Part shown: positions 1-7,882 of the stretch, one piece after another
How the letters are laid out: every line of letters begins with the position of its first letter
Position numbering within the stretch: the stretch's first letter is position 1
Assembly: GCA_900317215.1 (NCBI GenBank)
Contig: ONFW01000220.1
Span: 1 to 21,937 of the forward strand
Direction: 5' to 3'
DNA: 21,937 nucleotides
Source: an uncultured Eubacteriales bacterium
Lineage (GTDB): Bacteria; Bacillota; Clostridia; Oscillospirales; Acutalibacteraceae
The notes under the pieces: generated by a model
Database searches by the model: none
What the model saw: the letters and a program-made list of their open reading frames with translations, nothing else
What the model was told of the DNA's origin: nothing
Position numbers and translations under genes: made by a program

Positions 1-3000
1 ACCGGTCTTTCTTCTGTGCATAAGGCGCATTTTATCAGTGAGCTTTGCCGTCAGACAGAGCGAAGGGCTCTTGTTATCGCAGGAGATGAAACAGAGGCGG
101 CAAGGCTGTGCTCAGACCTCAACGCTATGGGGACAAGGGCGGTGTTCTATCCCGCAAGAGACTTCACCTTCAGAGAAGTTGAAGGCGTTTCAAGGGAATT
201 TGAGCATCAGCGTATCGGAGCGCTGTACTCCTATGCCTCGGGAGAAAGCAGAGTGCTTATCTGCTGTGCAGACGCCGCCATGCAGTATACGATACCGAAG
301 GAAAAGCTGCTCTCCTCTGCAATAGAAATAAAAGAGGGCAGCAAATGTACAAGAGATGAGATCATAGCCTGCCTCAATTCGGGAGGTTATGTTCGTGTCG
401 AGCAGGTCGACGGGACCGGTCAGTTTGCGGCAAGAGGCGGAATACTCGATTTCTTCATACCCTCCTCCCCCTCCCCGTGCAGAATAGAATTCTGGGGCGA
501 TGAGATAGACACCATATCGTCCTTCGACATAGAAACACAGCGCCGGACCGAAAGACTCAGCGGCTTTGTCATCACGCCCTCAAGTGAGCTTATCTTTGAC
601 GACGCTGCTGCTCTTGCGGACAGGATAGATGCAAAAGCCCGTTCTCTCAGGGGAAAAACCGCAGCTCAGGCAAAACTCATCCTTTCAAGGGAGAGCGAGC
701 TTTTAAGGAGCGGGGGCAGACTTGCAAGCGCAGACAAATTTTACAGTCTCATCTACGAAAAGCCTGCGGACATCTTTGATTATACAGACAGCGGTGATAT
801 AGTATTCATTTCGGAGCAGGCAAAGGTAAATGATAGAATGAAAAGCACGCTGTGGCAATGGGGCGAGGATATAAAGGATCTTCTTGCCGAAGGGATACTC
901 TGCAAGGGACTTGATTGTTTTACCGGAGATAAGACTCAGCTTTACCGCTCCGCCGAAAAGCACAGCCTGATATTCTGTGAGAACTACACAAAAGGAACAA
1001 GCGAGCTTCCTTTGAAAACCCTTGTGAACTTCAACGTCCGTCAGCTTTCAGCATGGAGCGGGTCGATAAGCGTTCTTTGTGAGGATCTTGAAACTCTTGC
1101 AGCAAAGGACAGGAGCTGCGTTATCCTTGCAGGCACCGGAAAAGCTGCCGAAAACCTGTATAAAATGATGACAGACAAGGGCTTTGATATCAGTCTGATA
1201 AATCAGGAGGATGAACTGTCCGGAAGCGGCATATATATTTCGGAAGGAACTCTCTCCTCCGGCTTTGAATACTACGATTCGGGCTTCTGTCTGATAACAC
1301 ATCAACTCGTTTCTGAGGCTGCAAGGGAAAAGAAGCGCAGACGCACAAAGAGCAAGGCTATCTTCAGTCTTGCAGAGCTTTCTCAGGGCGATTATGTTGT
1401 ACACAGCGCTCACGGTGTGGGTATCTTTGAAGGCATACACAAGATCGAGCTTGAAGGCATAATCAAGGACTACATTAAGATAAAATACGCACGGGGAGAT
1501 ATACTCTATGTTCCGGTGACCCAGCTTGACCTTGTTTCAAAATATATCGGTCCTCATGAGGACAGCACTGTCAGACTGAACAAGCTCGGCGGCTCCGAAT
1601 GGCAGAGAGCCAAGAACAGGGTCCGCAGCGCAGTAAAGGATATTGCAGACGAGCTTATCAGACTGTACTCGGCAAGAATGAGCGCAAAGGGTCATGCCTT
1701 TCCACAGGATACCGAGTGGCAGCACGATTTTGAGGCAAGGTTTGAATATGAAGAGACTGCCGATCAGAAGCGCTGCATTGAGGAAATAAAGGGCGATATG
1801 GAGCGTTCGGCGCCCATGGACAGGCTTTTGTGCGGAGATGTGGGCTTCGGAAAGACAGAGGTAGCTTTGAGAGCAGCCTTCAAGTGCGTGACCGACTCCA
1901 AGCAATGCGCCCTTTTAGTTCCGACCACCATTCTGGCATGGCAGCATTACCAGACAGTTCTCAGACGCTTTGAGGGCTTTCCCGTGAGCATAGAGCTGCT
2001 CTCACGCTTCCGCACCCCCACTCAGCAGGAGGAGATCCTCAAAAAGCTGAAGCGCGGGGATATCGACATGGTCATCGGGACACACAGGCTCATTTCAAAG
2101 GATGTTTCCTTCCGTGACCTCGGACTTGTCATCATAGACGAGGAGCAGCGCTTCGGAGTCTCACAGAAGGAAAAGCTGAAGGAGCTTTGCAAGAATATTG
2201 ATGTACTCACGCTTTCCGCTACCCCTATCCCAAGAACTCTGAATATGGCAATGTCAGGCATCAGGGACATGTCTTCAATAGAAGAAGCCCCGCAGGACAG
2301 ACACCCCGTTCAGACCTATGTTCTTGAATACGATGATGCAGTTATAAACGAAGCAATAAGAAAAGAGCTTCGCAGGGGAGGACAGGTATTCTACCTGTAT
2401 AATTCTGTCGAGGGGATAGAGCTAAAGGCAAAGGATATCAGTGAAAGGATCCCCGAGGCAAAGGTAGCTTTCGGTCATGGAAAAATGAGCGAAAACGAGC
2501 TTTCTGAGGTATGGAGAAAAATGCTTGAGCAGGAAATAAATGTTCTCATCAGCACAACTATCATCGAAACAGGCGTGGATATCCCCAACGCCAACACTCT
2601 GATTATCGAAAATGCCGACAGGCTCGGGCTGTCTCAGCTACATCAGCTCAGGGGCAGAGTAGGACGCTCCGCAAGAAGGGCTTATGCATATTTTACCTTC
2701 CGCAGAGACAAGGTGCTCTCTGAAATATCTCAGAAAAGGCTTGATGCGATAAAGGAATTTACTGAGTTCGGCTCAGGCTTCAAGATAGCCATGCGTGACC
2801 TCGAGCTGAGGGGCGCAGGCAACCTTCTTGGAGCAAAGCAGCACGGTCATATGGCGGATGTAGGCTATGATATGTATATGAAACTGCTCGGCGAGGCTGT
2901 AAGCAATGCAAAGGGTGAGGCTCCCGCAGGCAGCGACATCGACTGTCTTATAGATGTCAGGATAGAGGCGCACATTCCCGAGAGCTATATCGAAAACCTC

Positions 3001-3375
3001 AGCCGAAGGCTGGAGATATACCGCAGGATAGCCGATATACGCAACGAAAACGATGCAAGCGATGTGCTTGATGAGCTTATAGACCGTTTTGGCGACGTAC
3101 CTGAGGCAGTCAAGGGACTTATCAACATAGCCCTCCTGCGAAGCCGCGCCGAAAAGCTTGGGATATATGAGATAAAGCAGCAGCCCGACTATCTGCTCCT
3201 CTATGTTCGTCAGCTCAAATGCGAGGCGGTTGCGGATATCATTGGGAGATTCCCGGGCAGAGCAATGCTAAGCGCAGCATCAAAGCCTTATATTGCTGTC
3301 AGGCTGAAAAAAAATGAAAATATCCGCAAGCTCATTAATGAGATAGTTTTCCCCGGAAATGCAGGTATTGTTTGA
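1..3375 (+). CDS. mfd: Transcription-repair coupling factor Mfd (5'-truncated by window)
   Basis: Mfd is a DNA translocase that pushes stalled RNA polymerase off DNA lesions and recruits UvrA for nucleotide excision repair. The reading frame is open from base 1, so the true start is upstream; the GTG at 16 is only the first possible start in the window. About 1,124 residues are visible, and the family is usually about 1,150-1,180, so only a short N-terminal piece is missing. Counting from the codon at 16: a UvrB-like N-terminal module (about 1-340), the RNA-polymerase-interaction (CarD-like) domain starting near 455 (QGDYVVHSAHGVGIFEG), a superfamily 2 helicase core with Walker A GDVGFGKTE at 607-615, DEEQ box at 708-711, SATPIPRTL, and motif VI GRVGRS at 880-885, then the C-terminal TRCF domain. 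The stop is TGA at 3373. No terminator is obvious immediately after it. No frameshift or missing motif was seen. Confidence 0.96.
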   Translation, partial: TGLSSVHKAHFISELCRQTERRALVIAGDETEAARLCSDLNAMGTRAVFYPARDFTFREVEGVSREFEHQRIGALYSYASGESRVLICCADAAMQYTIPKEKLLSSAIEIKEGSKCTRDEIIACLNSGGYVRVEQVDGTGQFAARGGILDFFIPSSPSPCRIEFWGDEIDTISSFDIETQRRTERLSGFVITPSSELIFDDAAALADRIDAKARSLRGKTAAQAKLILSRESELLRSGGRLASADKFYSLIYEKPADIFDYTDSGDIVFISEQAKVNDRMKSTLWQWGEDIKDLLAEGILCKGLDCFTGDKTQLYRSAEKHSLIFCENYTKGTSELPLKTLVNFNVRQLSAWSGSISVLCEDLETLAAKDRSCVILAGTGKAAENLYKMMTDKGFDISLINQEDELSGSGIYISEGTLSSGFEYYDSGFCLITHQLVSEAAREKKRRRTKSKAIFSLAELSQGDYVVHSAHGVGIFEGIHKIELEGIIKDYIKIKYARGDILYVPVTQLDLVSKYIGPHEDSTVRLNKLGGSEWQRAKNRVRSAVKDIADELIRLYSARMSAKGHAFPQDTEWQHDFEARFEYEETADQKRCIEEIKGDMERSAPMDRLLCGDVGFGKTEVALRAAFKCVTDSKQCALLVPTTILAWQHYQTVLRRFEGFPVSIELLSRFRTPTQQEEILKKLKRGDIDMVIGTHRLISKDVSFRDLGLVIIDEEQRFGVSQKEKLKELCKNIDVLTLSATPIPRTLNMAMSGIRDMSSIEEAPQDRHPVQTYVLEYDDAVINEAIRKELRRGGQVFYLYNSVEGIELKAKDISERIPEAKVAFGHGKMSENELSEVWRKMLEQEINVLISTTIIETGVDIPNANTLIIENADRLGLSQLHQLRGRVGRSARRAYAYFTFRRDKVLSEISQKRLDAIKEFTEFGSGFKIAMRDLELRGAGNLLGAKQHGHMADVGYDMYMKLLGEAVSNAKGEAPAGSDIDCLIDVRIEAHIPESYIENLSRRLEIYRRIADIRNENDASDVLDELIDRFGDVPEAVKGLINIALLRSRAEKLGIYEIKQQPDYLLLYVRQLKCEAVADIIGRFPGRAMLSAASKPYIAVRLKKNENIRKLINEIVFPGNAGIV

Positions 3376-3456
3376 ATTATCTATAAAATCCGTTATACAA
3401 TATTATGATTTATGCACTAAAAAGGGAATATACGATCAAATATAAGCCCGTAATGC

Positions 3457-3485
3457 TTGACTTTAACGTGATAATGTGCTATTAT
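3457..3485 (+). promoter_or_regulatory. Sigma-A promoter of the small membrane protein gene
   Basis: TTGACT at 3457-3462, a 17-base spacer and TATTAT at 3480-3485. Transcription would begin near 3492, about 48 bases before the ATG at 3540. This is the only good promoter in the 164-base gap after mfd. Confidence 0.7.
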
Positions 3486-3494
3486 TTTGTTAGC

Positions 3495-3515
3495 TTCATT
3501 ATGCTCCATAATGAA
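3495..3515. promoter_or_regulatory. Perfect 9-bp inverted repeat at the transcript start (operator or leader hairpin)
   Basis: TTCATTATG at 3495-3503 is repeated inverted as CATAATGAA at 3507-3515 with a 3-base loop. It sits right at or just after the predicted transcription start, where a repressor would block initiation; as RNA it would cap the 5' end of the message with a hairpin. It has no T run, so it is not a terminator. The role is unknown. Confidence 0.5.
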
Positions 3516-3539
3516 ATCATTTGAAAGGAATGTATATGT

Positions 3540-3980
3540 ATGAACAATCAGAACTATAATCAGCAGCCCTATCAGCAGCAGCCTTATCAGCAGCCTGCTC
3601 CTATGCCCCCCCAGCCTCCTATGGCTCCTCAGCCCCCCAGAGCTCCCAAGACACCGTTCTTTAACAACGATATGCTCGCTATGCTCGCATGTGCAGCAAG
3701 CCTGCTCGGTTTTGGTCTTGTGATCGCTTCCTTCTCAGTTTATCCCCCTGCTTACGGTCTCATCATCAATATTCTTGCTATTATCTTCTCTGCAGGCGGC
3801 TGCTTCCTCTCTTTCCTTTTCGGAAACCAGAGAATAGCTGCAGGCGCTCCCAGAGGTACTGTTTGCACACTCGGCATGATCTTCGGTCTTGTCGGCTTCA
3901 TTATCGGCATCTTTGCTATCTTCTCAACAGGCTGCTACACCTGCGCAGCATGCAAGACAAAAATAGCCTTCGGTGTTTAA
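3540..3980 (+). CDS. Small Gln/Pro/Tyr-rich three-helix membrane protein, unknown function
   Basis: Product of 146 residues. Residues 1-40 are a low-complexity tail rich in Gln, Pro and Tyr with repeated YQQQP/YQQP units, followed by three hydrophobic segments at about 46-66, 72-95 and 108-130. This layout resembles the DUF4190-type small membrane proteins common in Bacillota, whose function is not established. The C-terminus carries three closely spaced cysteines (C132, C135, C138 in GCYTCAAC). The ATG at 3540 is the only ATG of the three nearby that is in frame; AAAGGA lies 10 bases upstream. The gene has its own promoter and terminator, so it is a single-gene unit between mfd and lgt. That it is a real gene is supported by the promoter, ribosome site, terminator and membrane-protein composition; the function cannot be told from sequence. 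Confidence 0.8.
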   Translation: MNNQNYNQQPYQQQPYQQPAPMPPQPPMAPQPPRAPKTPFFNNDMLAMLACAASLLGFGLVIASFSVYPPAYGLIINILAIIFSAGGCFLSFLFGNQRIAAGAPRGTVCTLGMIFGLVGFIIGIFAIFSTGCYTCAACKTKIAFGV

Positions 3981-4007
3981 TTAGCGGCATCCGAAAATAA
4001 CTATCCT

Positions 4008-4042
4008 GATTGGCGGTCATCTGATGATCGCCAATCTTTTTT
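4008..4042 (+). terminator. Intrinsic terminator after the small membrane protein gene
   Basis: A 12-bp stem (4008-4019 with 4025-4036, one G-T wobble), a 5-base loop and six T residues at 4037-4042. It ends the unit that starts at the 3457 promoter. Confidence 0.85.
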
Positions 4043-4121
4043 GAAAGCGCAAACACAACGCTCGTTCGGCATAACGTCGGAACACGCTGAGAACTGAGAA
4101 AAAAGAAAAAGGATTGATAAA

Positions 4122-5120
4122 ATGCTCCCAAAAATCAATATTTTCGGCAAGGACTTTCCAATGTACGGCATATGCGCCCTTGTGGGTCTTATCTTCGGCG
4201 GGGTGCTGATACTTTTAATGATAAGAAAACGCCGTGACTACAGCAAGATACACATTGTCAATATTCCGATATTTGCAGCAATAGGCGCCTTTGTCGGAGC
4301 CCATATTGTTTACTTCATCACAAGACTCGACTTTTTTGTAAAAGCCATGCAGCAGGCAGACAAGGTCTTTTCCTCGTGGGAAAATTTTTCCTATGTCATG
4401 TCAGAGGTGTTTGGCGGAATGGTTTTCTACGGAGGGCTCTTAGGAGCTATCCTCGCAGCCTTTATCTACTGCAAGGCGGCCAAGGTGGATTTCAGCCTTT
4501 ACGCCGACATCTTTGCACCTGCTATACCTCTTTTCCACGCCTTTGGCAGAGTCGGCTGTGTTTTTGCAGGCTGCTGCTATGGGCTTGAGGTAGATTGGGG
4601 CATTCCTGTACAGCATTTGCTTGAAAACAATACCATTGAATGGCACAATCATGTTCCTATCCCTCTTATTGAAGCAGGCTGCAATCTGCTGATAATGACC
4701 GCACTCATTATCCTCTCGACTAAAAAGCTGAAAAAAGGCTCTCTCATGGGCATTTACTTCATCTGCTACTCAGTTGTCAGATTTATTGATGAGTTTTTCA
4801 GAGGCGATGAGATAAGAGGAAGGCTTTTCGGGCTTTCCACCTCGCAGTGGATCAGCATTTTTGTTTTTGCTCTCGGAATATTTATGCTGCTCAACAGATA
4901 TGTTCTCAAAAAAAAGGAAAGCTTCGGCTATCGTGTTCCTACAGGGGAAGTACCCGAGGGCTATATCTACAACAAGAACGCAGGTGCTGTTTCTCCTCAT
5001 GAGCAGGCAAAGATGAAATTAAACAGTCCCTCTCAGCCCGAGGCTTCCGCACAGCCAGCAGAAGTCTCAGAGGAACAGCCCATGCAGACAGAAGCGACCG
5101 ACAGCAAGGAAAAAGATTGA
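4122..5120 (+). CDS. lgt: Phosphatidylglycerol-prolipoprotein diacylglyceryl transferase
   Basis: Lgt moves a diacylglyceryl group from phosphatidylglycerol to the lipobox cysteine of prelipoproteins, the first step of lipoprotein maturation, in the cytoplasmic membrane. The 332-residue product has about seven hydrophobic segments, a GGMVFYGGLLGA loop at 98-109, the arginine signature HAFGRVGCVFAGCCYG at 139-154 (Arg143 equivalent to the essential E. coli Arg143), and RFIDEFFRGDEIRG at 220-233. Two deviations from the E. coli type are visible: Tyr103 replaces the His of the HGG motif, and the usual GNF.N.E is GC..AGCCYG. I recall this variant as common among clostridial Lgt proteins. After the last helix (about residue 262) there is a hydrophilic tail rich in Glu, Gln and Ser, longer than in E. 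coli. AAGGA lies 8 bases before the ATG. No clear promoter was found between the terminator at 4042 and the start; a terminator follows at 5129. Confidence 0.9.
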   Translation: MLPKINIFGKDFPMYGICALVGLIFGGVLILLMIRKRRDYSKIHIVNIPIFAAIGAFVGAHIVYFITRLDFFVKAMQQADKVFSSWENFSYVMSEVFGGMVFYGGLLGAILAAFIYCKAAKVDFSLYADIFAPAIPLFHAFGRVGCVFAGCCYGLEVDWGIPVQHLLENNTIEWHNHVPIPLIEAGCNLLIMTALIILSTKKLKKGSLMGIYFICYSVVRFIDEFFRGDEIRGRLFGLSTSQWISIFVFALGIFMLLNRYVLKKKESFGYRVPTGEVPEGYIYNKNAGAVSPHEQAKMKLNSPSQPEASAQPAEVSEEQPMQTEATDSKEKD

Positions 5121-5128
5121 TATTTTTG

Positions 5129-5166
5129 GGATCTGCGCATGAAATTCCTGCGCGGATCCTTTTTTC
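5129..5166 (+). terminator. Intrinsic terminator of lgt
   Basis: An 11-bp stem (5129-5139 with 5149-5159, one G-T pair) around a 9-base loop, followed by a T run starting at 5160. It lies 8 bases after the lgt stop codon. Confidence 0.85.
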
Positions 5167-5178
5167 GATAAAAAAACC

Positions 5179-5207
5179 TTGTTATAAATAAAAATATGTG
5201 GTAGAAT
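5179..5207 (+). promoter_or_regulatory. Sigma-A promoter of tRNA-Arg
   Basis: TTGTTA at 5179-5184, a 17-base spacer and TAGAAT at 5202-5207. Transcription would start near 5214, about 9 bases before the mature tRNA 5' end. Confidence 0.65.
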
Positions 5208-5222
5208 AACATTGTTGTATTC

Positions 5223-5296
5223 CTGTCCGTAGCACAGTTGGATAATGCATCAGACTCCGACTCTGAAGATCGAGGGTTCGAGTCCCTCCGGGCAGA
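5223..5296 (+). tRNA. tRNA-Arg, anticodon CCG (reads CGG)
   Basis: A full cloverleaf of 74 bases can be folded: acceptor stem CTGTCCG at 5223-5229 with CGGGCAG at 5289-5295 and discriminator A5296; D arm with AGTTGGATA; anticodon stem TCAGA/TCTGA around loop CTCCGAC (anticodon CCG at 5257-5259); T arm GAGGG-TTCGAGT-CCCTC. The D stem has one C-A mismatch. CCA is not encoded, so it would be added after transcription. The gene stands alone, with its own promoter upstream and terminator downstream, between lgt and the convergent ilvBH operon. Confidence 0.95.
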
Positions 5297-5301
5297 ATTT
5301 C

Positions 5302-5330
5302 GCCCCGTCATGCCGTGACGGGGCCTTTTT
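5302..5330 (+). terminator. Intrinsic terminator of tRNA-Arg
   Basis: A perfect 9-bp GC-rich stem (GCCCCGTCA at 5302-5310 with TGACGGGGC at 5316-5324) and a T run from 5326. It is only 5 bases past the tRNA. Confidence 0.9.
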
Positions 5331-5365
5331 CTTTGCTTTTTTATGTTCCGAAAAAAAACGAAAGC

Positions 5366-5404
5366 AAAAAAATGCAGGCACCCGTCATAGAAGCGGATAC
5401 CTGC
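5366..5404 (-). terminator. Intrinsic terminator of ilvBH (minus strand)
   Basis: Read on the minus strand: an 11-bp stem (5404-5394 with 5384-5374, including two G-T pairs), then a run of seven T residues (5372-5366). It lies 16 bases after the ilvH stop and is separate from the opposing tRNA terminator. Confidence 0.82.
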
Positions 5405-5420
5405 TTTTATTCTGCCTGCT

Positions 5421-5918
5421 TTAGTCTGCAAGACATGTGTCTCCGTTTTCGAGAGCTGCAATGCCGGTGCGAGCCATTTCAAGGATACCGAAGGGGGCAA
5501 GCTCTGCAATGAGCTTGTCTATCTGTCCCGGAGTGCCTGATGCACGGAAGGTGAGCGAGCTTTCGCCAAGATTTACAAGAGATGCATGATATGTAGAGGT
5601 GAGAGCTATGATATCGTTCCTGTTGCCTGCATCGGAGTTGACCTTGATGAGTATCAGCTCCATTGCAACAGAAGACTCCTCGGGCAGCACCTCTGCCTTT
5701 TTGACGTCAACGATCTTAAGCATCTGATTGATGAACTGCTCGACCTGATCGTCATCGCCGCTCATACGCACAGTGAGTCTCGAAAATCCCTCAATTCCCG
5801 AAGGACTTGCCGTAAGGCTGTCTATATTGAAGCCTCTCCTTGAAATGAGGCTCGTTATCCTGAGGAGCACACCGGGATGGTTATGCGCCAGCAGGCTGAT
5901 TATCTGTTTATTCTCCAT
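5421..5918 (-). CDS. ilvH: Acetolactate synthase small (regulatory) subunit
   Basis: The regulatory subunit of acetolactate synthase: it binds the large subunit, raises its activity and confers feedback inhibition by valine, in branched-chain amino acid synthesis. The product is 165 residues, the usual length. An N-terminal ACT domain is clear (IISLLAHNHPGVLLRITSLISRRGFNIDSL within the first 35 residues, then RLTVRMSGDDDQVEQFINQMLKI), followed by the C-terminal ACT-like half ending in IAELAPFGILEMARTGIAAL. The ATG at 5918 is chosen because GGAG (5930-5927) lies 8 bases ahead of it; a GTG at 5927, overlapping the ilvB stop as GTGA, would add three residues but has no ribosome site of its own. 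The ribosome site lies inside the last codons of ilvB, so the two genes are almost certainly translationally coupled, keeping the subunits in ratio. Confidence 0.94.
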   Translation of the reverse strand: MENKQIISLLAHNHPGVLLRITSLISRRGFNIDSLTASPSGIEGFSRLTVRMSGDDDQVEQFINQMLKIVDVKKAEVLPEESSVAMELILIKVNSDAGNRNDIIALTSTYHASLVNLGESSLTFRASGTPGQIDKLIAELAPFGILEMARTGIAALENGDTCLAD

Positions 5919-5923
5919 TGCTA

Positions 5924-7597
5924 TCACTCCATTTCGGTTACCATATCATCTACTGTCTTTCCGGGCGGGATCATTGGAAGCACGTTTTCATCAGGGGATA
6001 TCCTGCAGTCTATAACTACCGGCTCTTTCGATGCAAACGCCTCTGCAAGCACCTTTTCGGCATCGTCATCATTATGTATCCTGAGTCCCTTTACGCCAAA
6101 AGCCTGAGCAAGGGCAGTGAAATCCGTTTTTCTGTGAGGGTCTGTCTGAGAGAATCTTCTGCCGTAGAAAAGCTTTTGCCACTGACGCACCATTCCGAGA
6201 ACGGTATTGTTCATCACCACAACAATTATCGGCAGGTCATAGGAGCAGACAGTTGCAAGCTCGTTAAGATTCATATGGAAACTGCCGTCACCAGTAAAGA
6301 GAATTACCCTCTTCCCCGGATTTGCTACTGCAGAACCCACCGCAGCGCCAAGACCGTAGCCCATTGTTCCAAGACCGCCGGAGGTACACCATCTGCGGGG
6401 CTTTTCAAAGCTGTATTTCTGCGATACCCACATCTGATGCTGACCGACGTCAGTCACGATTATATCGTCATCAGAGGCAAGAGCCCTTACAGCCTCTATA
6501 ACATGATAGGGATGAGCATAATCGTCGGACTTAGGCGTCTCCTTGACTCCGCTCTTTTTTGACCATTCGCTGACCTGAGCATTCCATTCGTCATGCTTTG
6601 TCAGGCTGACAGCTTCCGTAAGCCTCGCAAGAGTATCCTTGAGATCTCCGACAAGGCTGTAGTCTGTCCTTACATTCTTGTTTATCTCAGCCTTATCTAT
6701 ATCAAGCTGTATGATAGTTGCCTTCTCGCCGAATTTCTTTCTGTCTCCCGCAACTCTGTCGGAGAATCTTGCGCCCACGGTGATTATCAGATCGCAGTTA
6801 TCGGCAGCCTTGCCCGTTTCATAGCCTCCGTGCATACCGATAGTTCCCATAAAGAGTCTGTGAGAGGAGGGAAAACCACCGAGACCCATTATTGAGGTAG
6901 CTACAGGACAATCCGTTTTTTCGGCAAAATCAAGAAGCTGCTTTTCCGCATCTGAGCTTATAACGCCGCCGCCCATGTATATCATCGGACGCTTTGCGCT
7001 GTCGATAGCCTGCGCTGCGGCCTCGAACTCGCTTTGGGAGGAAAGCACCGGCTCCGGGCTGATGACCGGCTCCTCGGGAGTATACTCACAGACTGCACCC
7101 GTAACATCCTTGGGTATATCTATAAGCACAGGGCCTTTTCTGCCTGACATGGCTATTCTGAACGCCTTTCTGATAACATTTGCAAGATCCTTTACGTTCT
7201 TTACGATGAAGTTATGCTTTGTGACAGGAAGGGTTATGCCGCAGATATCGACCTCCTGAAAGCTGTCCCTTGCGAGCAGGTCATTGGACACATTGCCTGT
7301 GATCGCTACCATGGGGATAGAATCCATGAATGCCGTTGCGATACCCGTAACAAGATTTGTTGCGCCGGGGCCTGAGGTTGCTATAACAACGCCGCATTTT
7401 CCCGTTGTTCTCGCATAGCCGTCGGCTGCATGGGCAGCGCCCTGCTCATGGGCTGACAGGATATGAGTAATCCTGTCGCTGTATTTATAAAGCGCGTCAT
7501 AAATATTGAGCACCGCTCCGCCGGGATAGCCGAATACCGTATCCACCCCCTGCTCCAATAAGCATTCTGCAATTATTTCAGAACCGTTAAGCTGCAT
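5924..7597 (-). CDS. ilvB: Acetolactate synthase large (catalytic) subunit
   Basis: A thiamine diphosphate enzyme that condenses two pyruvates to 2-acetolactate (or pyruvate with 2-oxobutyrate), the first shared step toward valine, leucine and isoleucine. The 557-residue product shows the full family pattern: GVDTVFGYPGG near the N-terminus, the catalytic Glu51 in SAHEQGAAHAADGYAR, SGPGATN, the central FAD-binding-type domain, and the ThDP/Mg2+ motif GDGSFHMNLNELATV starting at 436 and ending in NN at 463-464. The start at 7597 is preferred: GGAGGT at 7610-7605 is 7 bases away and family proteins begin at this point (M-x-L-N-G). An in-frame ATG at 7636 would add 13 residues and has a weaker AGGA site. 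It is the first gene of a two-gene operon; ilvC, ilvD and leu genes are not in the window. No T-box or leader-peptide attenuator is visible in the roughly 85-base leader. Confidence 0.95.
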   Translation of the reverse strand: MQLNGSEIIAECLLEQGVDTVFGYPGGAVLNIYDALYKYSDRITHILSAHEQGAAHAADGYARTTGKCGVVIATSGPGATNLVTGIATAFMDSIPMVAITGNVSNDLLARDSFQEVDICGITLPVTKHNFIVKNVKDLANVIRKAFRIAMSGRKGPVLIDIPKDVTGAVCEYTPEEPVISPEPVLSSQSEFEAAAQAIDSAKRPMIYMGGGVISSDAEKQLLDFAEKTDCPVATSIMGLGGFPSSHRLFMGTIGMHGGYETGKAADNCDLIITVGARFSDRVAGDRKKFGEKATIIQLDIDKAEINKNVRTDYSLVGDLKDTLARLTEAVSLTKHDEWNAQVSEWSKKSGVKETPKSDDYAHPYHVIEAVRALASDDDIIVTDVGQHQMWVSQKYSFEKPRRWCTSGGLGTMGYGLGAAVGSAVANPGKRVILFTGDGSFHMNLNELATVCSYDLPIIVVVMNNTVLGMVRQWQKLFYGRRFSQTDPHRKTDFTALAQAFGVKGLRIHNDDDAEKVLAEAFASKEPVVIDCRISPDENVLPMIPPGKTVDDMVTEME

Positions 7598-7688
7598 GAT
7601 TTTGACCTCCGTATCAGGGCGTATTCTTCGCCCCATGTAATTCCTGAATACAACTTGAGCTTGTCACTCCGATTTTTGTACATATTAT

Positions 7689-7717
7689 ATATTACATTCT
7701 TTTCAATAATAAGTCAA
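7689..7717 (-). promoter_or_regulatory. Sigma-A promoter of ilvBH
   Basis: On the minus strand: TTGACT at 7717-7712, a 17-base spacer and TAATAT at 7694-7689. It predicts a start near 7682 and a leader of about 85 bases. Confidence 0.72.
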
Positions 7718-7832
7718 CCTTATTGCGGCAATACTTTAAACAATTATAAAGCGTAGTCATACGTCTTCGAGGCGATTATGTGAAGTAAAATTTCTTGACG
7801 GAGAAAAATCCGTAATAATATGCAAAAAAGGT

Positions 7833-7853
7833 CATGATTATTTTAAAATCATG
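7833..7853. promoter_or_regulatory. 21-bp inverted repeat abutting the glgP -35 box (candidate operator)
   Basis: CATGATT at 7833-7839 and AATCATG at 7847-7853 form a 7-bp inverted repeat about an AT-rich centre. The last base is immediately next to the first base of the -35 hexamer (7854). That position suits a dimeric regulator of glgP, either as activator or as repressor. No binding protein can be named. Confidence 0.45.
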
Positions 7854-7882
7854 TTGAAATTTTACCGAAGATAGTATATAAT
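7854..7882 (+). promoter_or_regulatory. Sigma-A promoter of glgP
   Basis: TTGAAA at 7854-7859, a 17-base spacer and a perfect TATAAT at 7877-7882. The predicted start near 7889 excludes the longer 839-codon reading of the gene from 7893, which would leave essentially no leader. Confidence 0.8.

Noticed and set aside
1048..1440. Long antisense open frames inside mfd and other genes (also 1537-1905, 9294-9692, 11905-12429, 12990-13409)
   Set aside because: They lie wholly opposite well-supported genes, have no ribosome sites or recognisable protein features, and follow from codon bias.
16..3375. Mfd beginning at the GTG at 16 as a complete gene
   Set aside because: The frame is open to base 1 (TGLSS before the Val) and the visible length is below the family norm, so the start lies outside the window.
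5918..6562. 214-codon plus-strand open frame across the ilvB/ilvH junction
   Set aside because: It is antisense to two certain genes and has no domain-like content.
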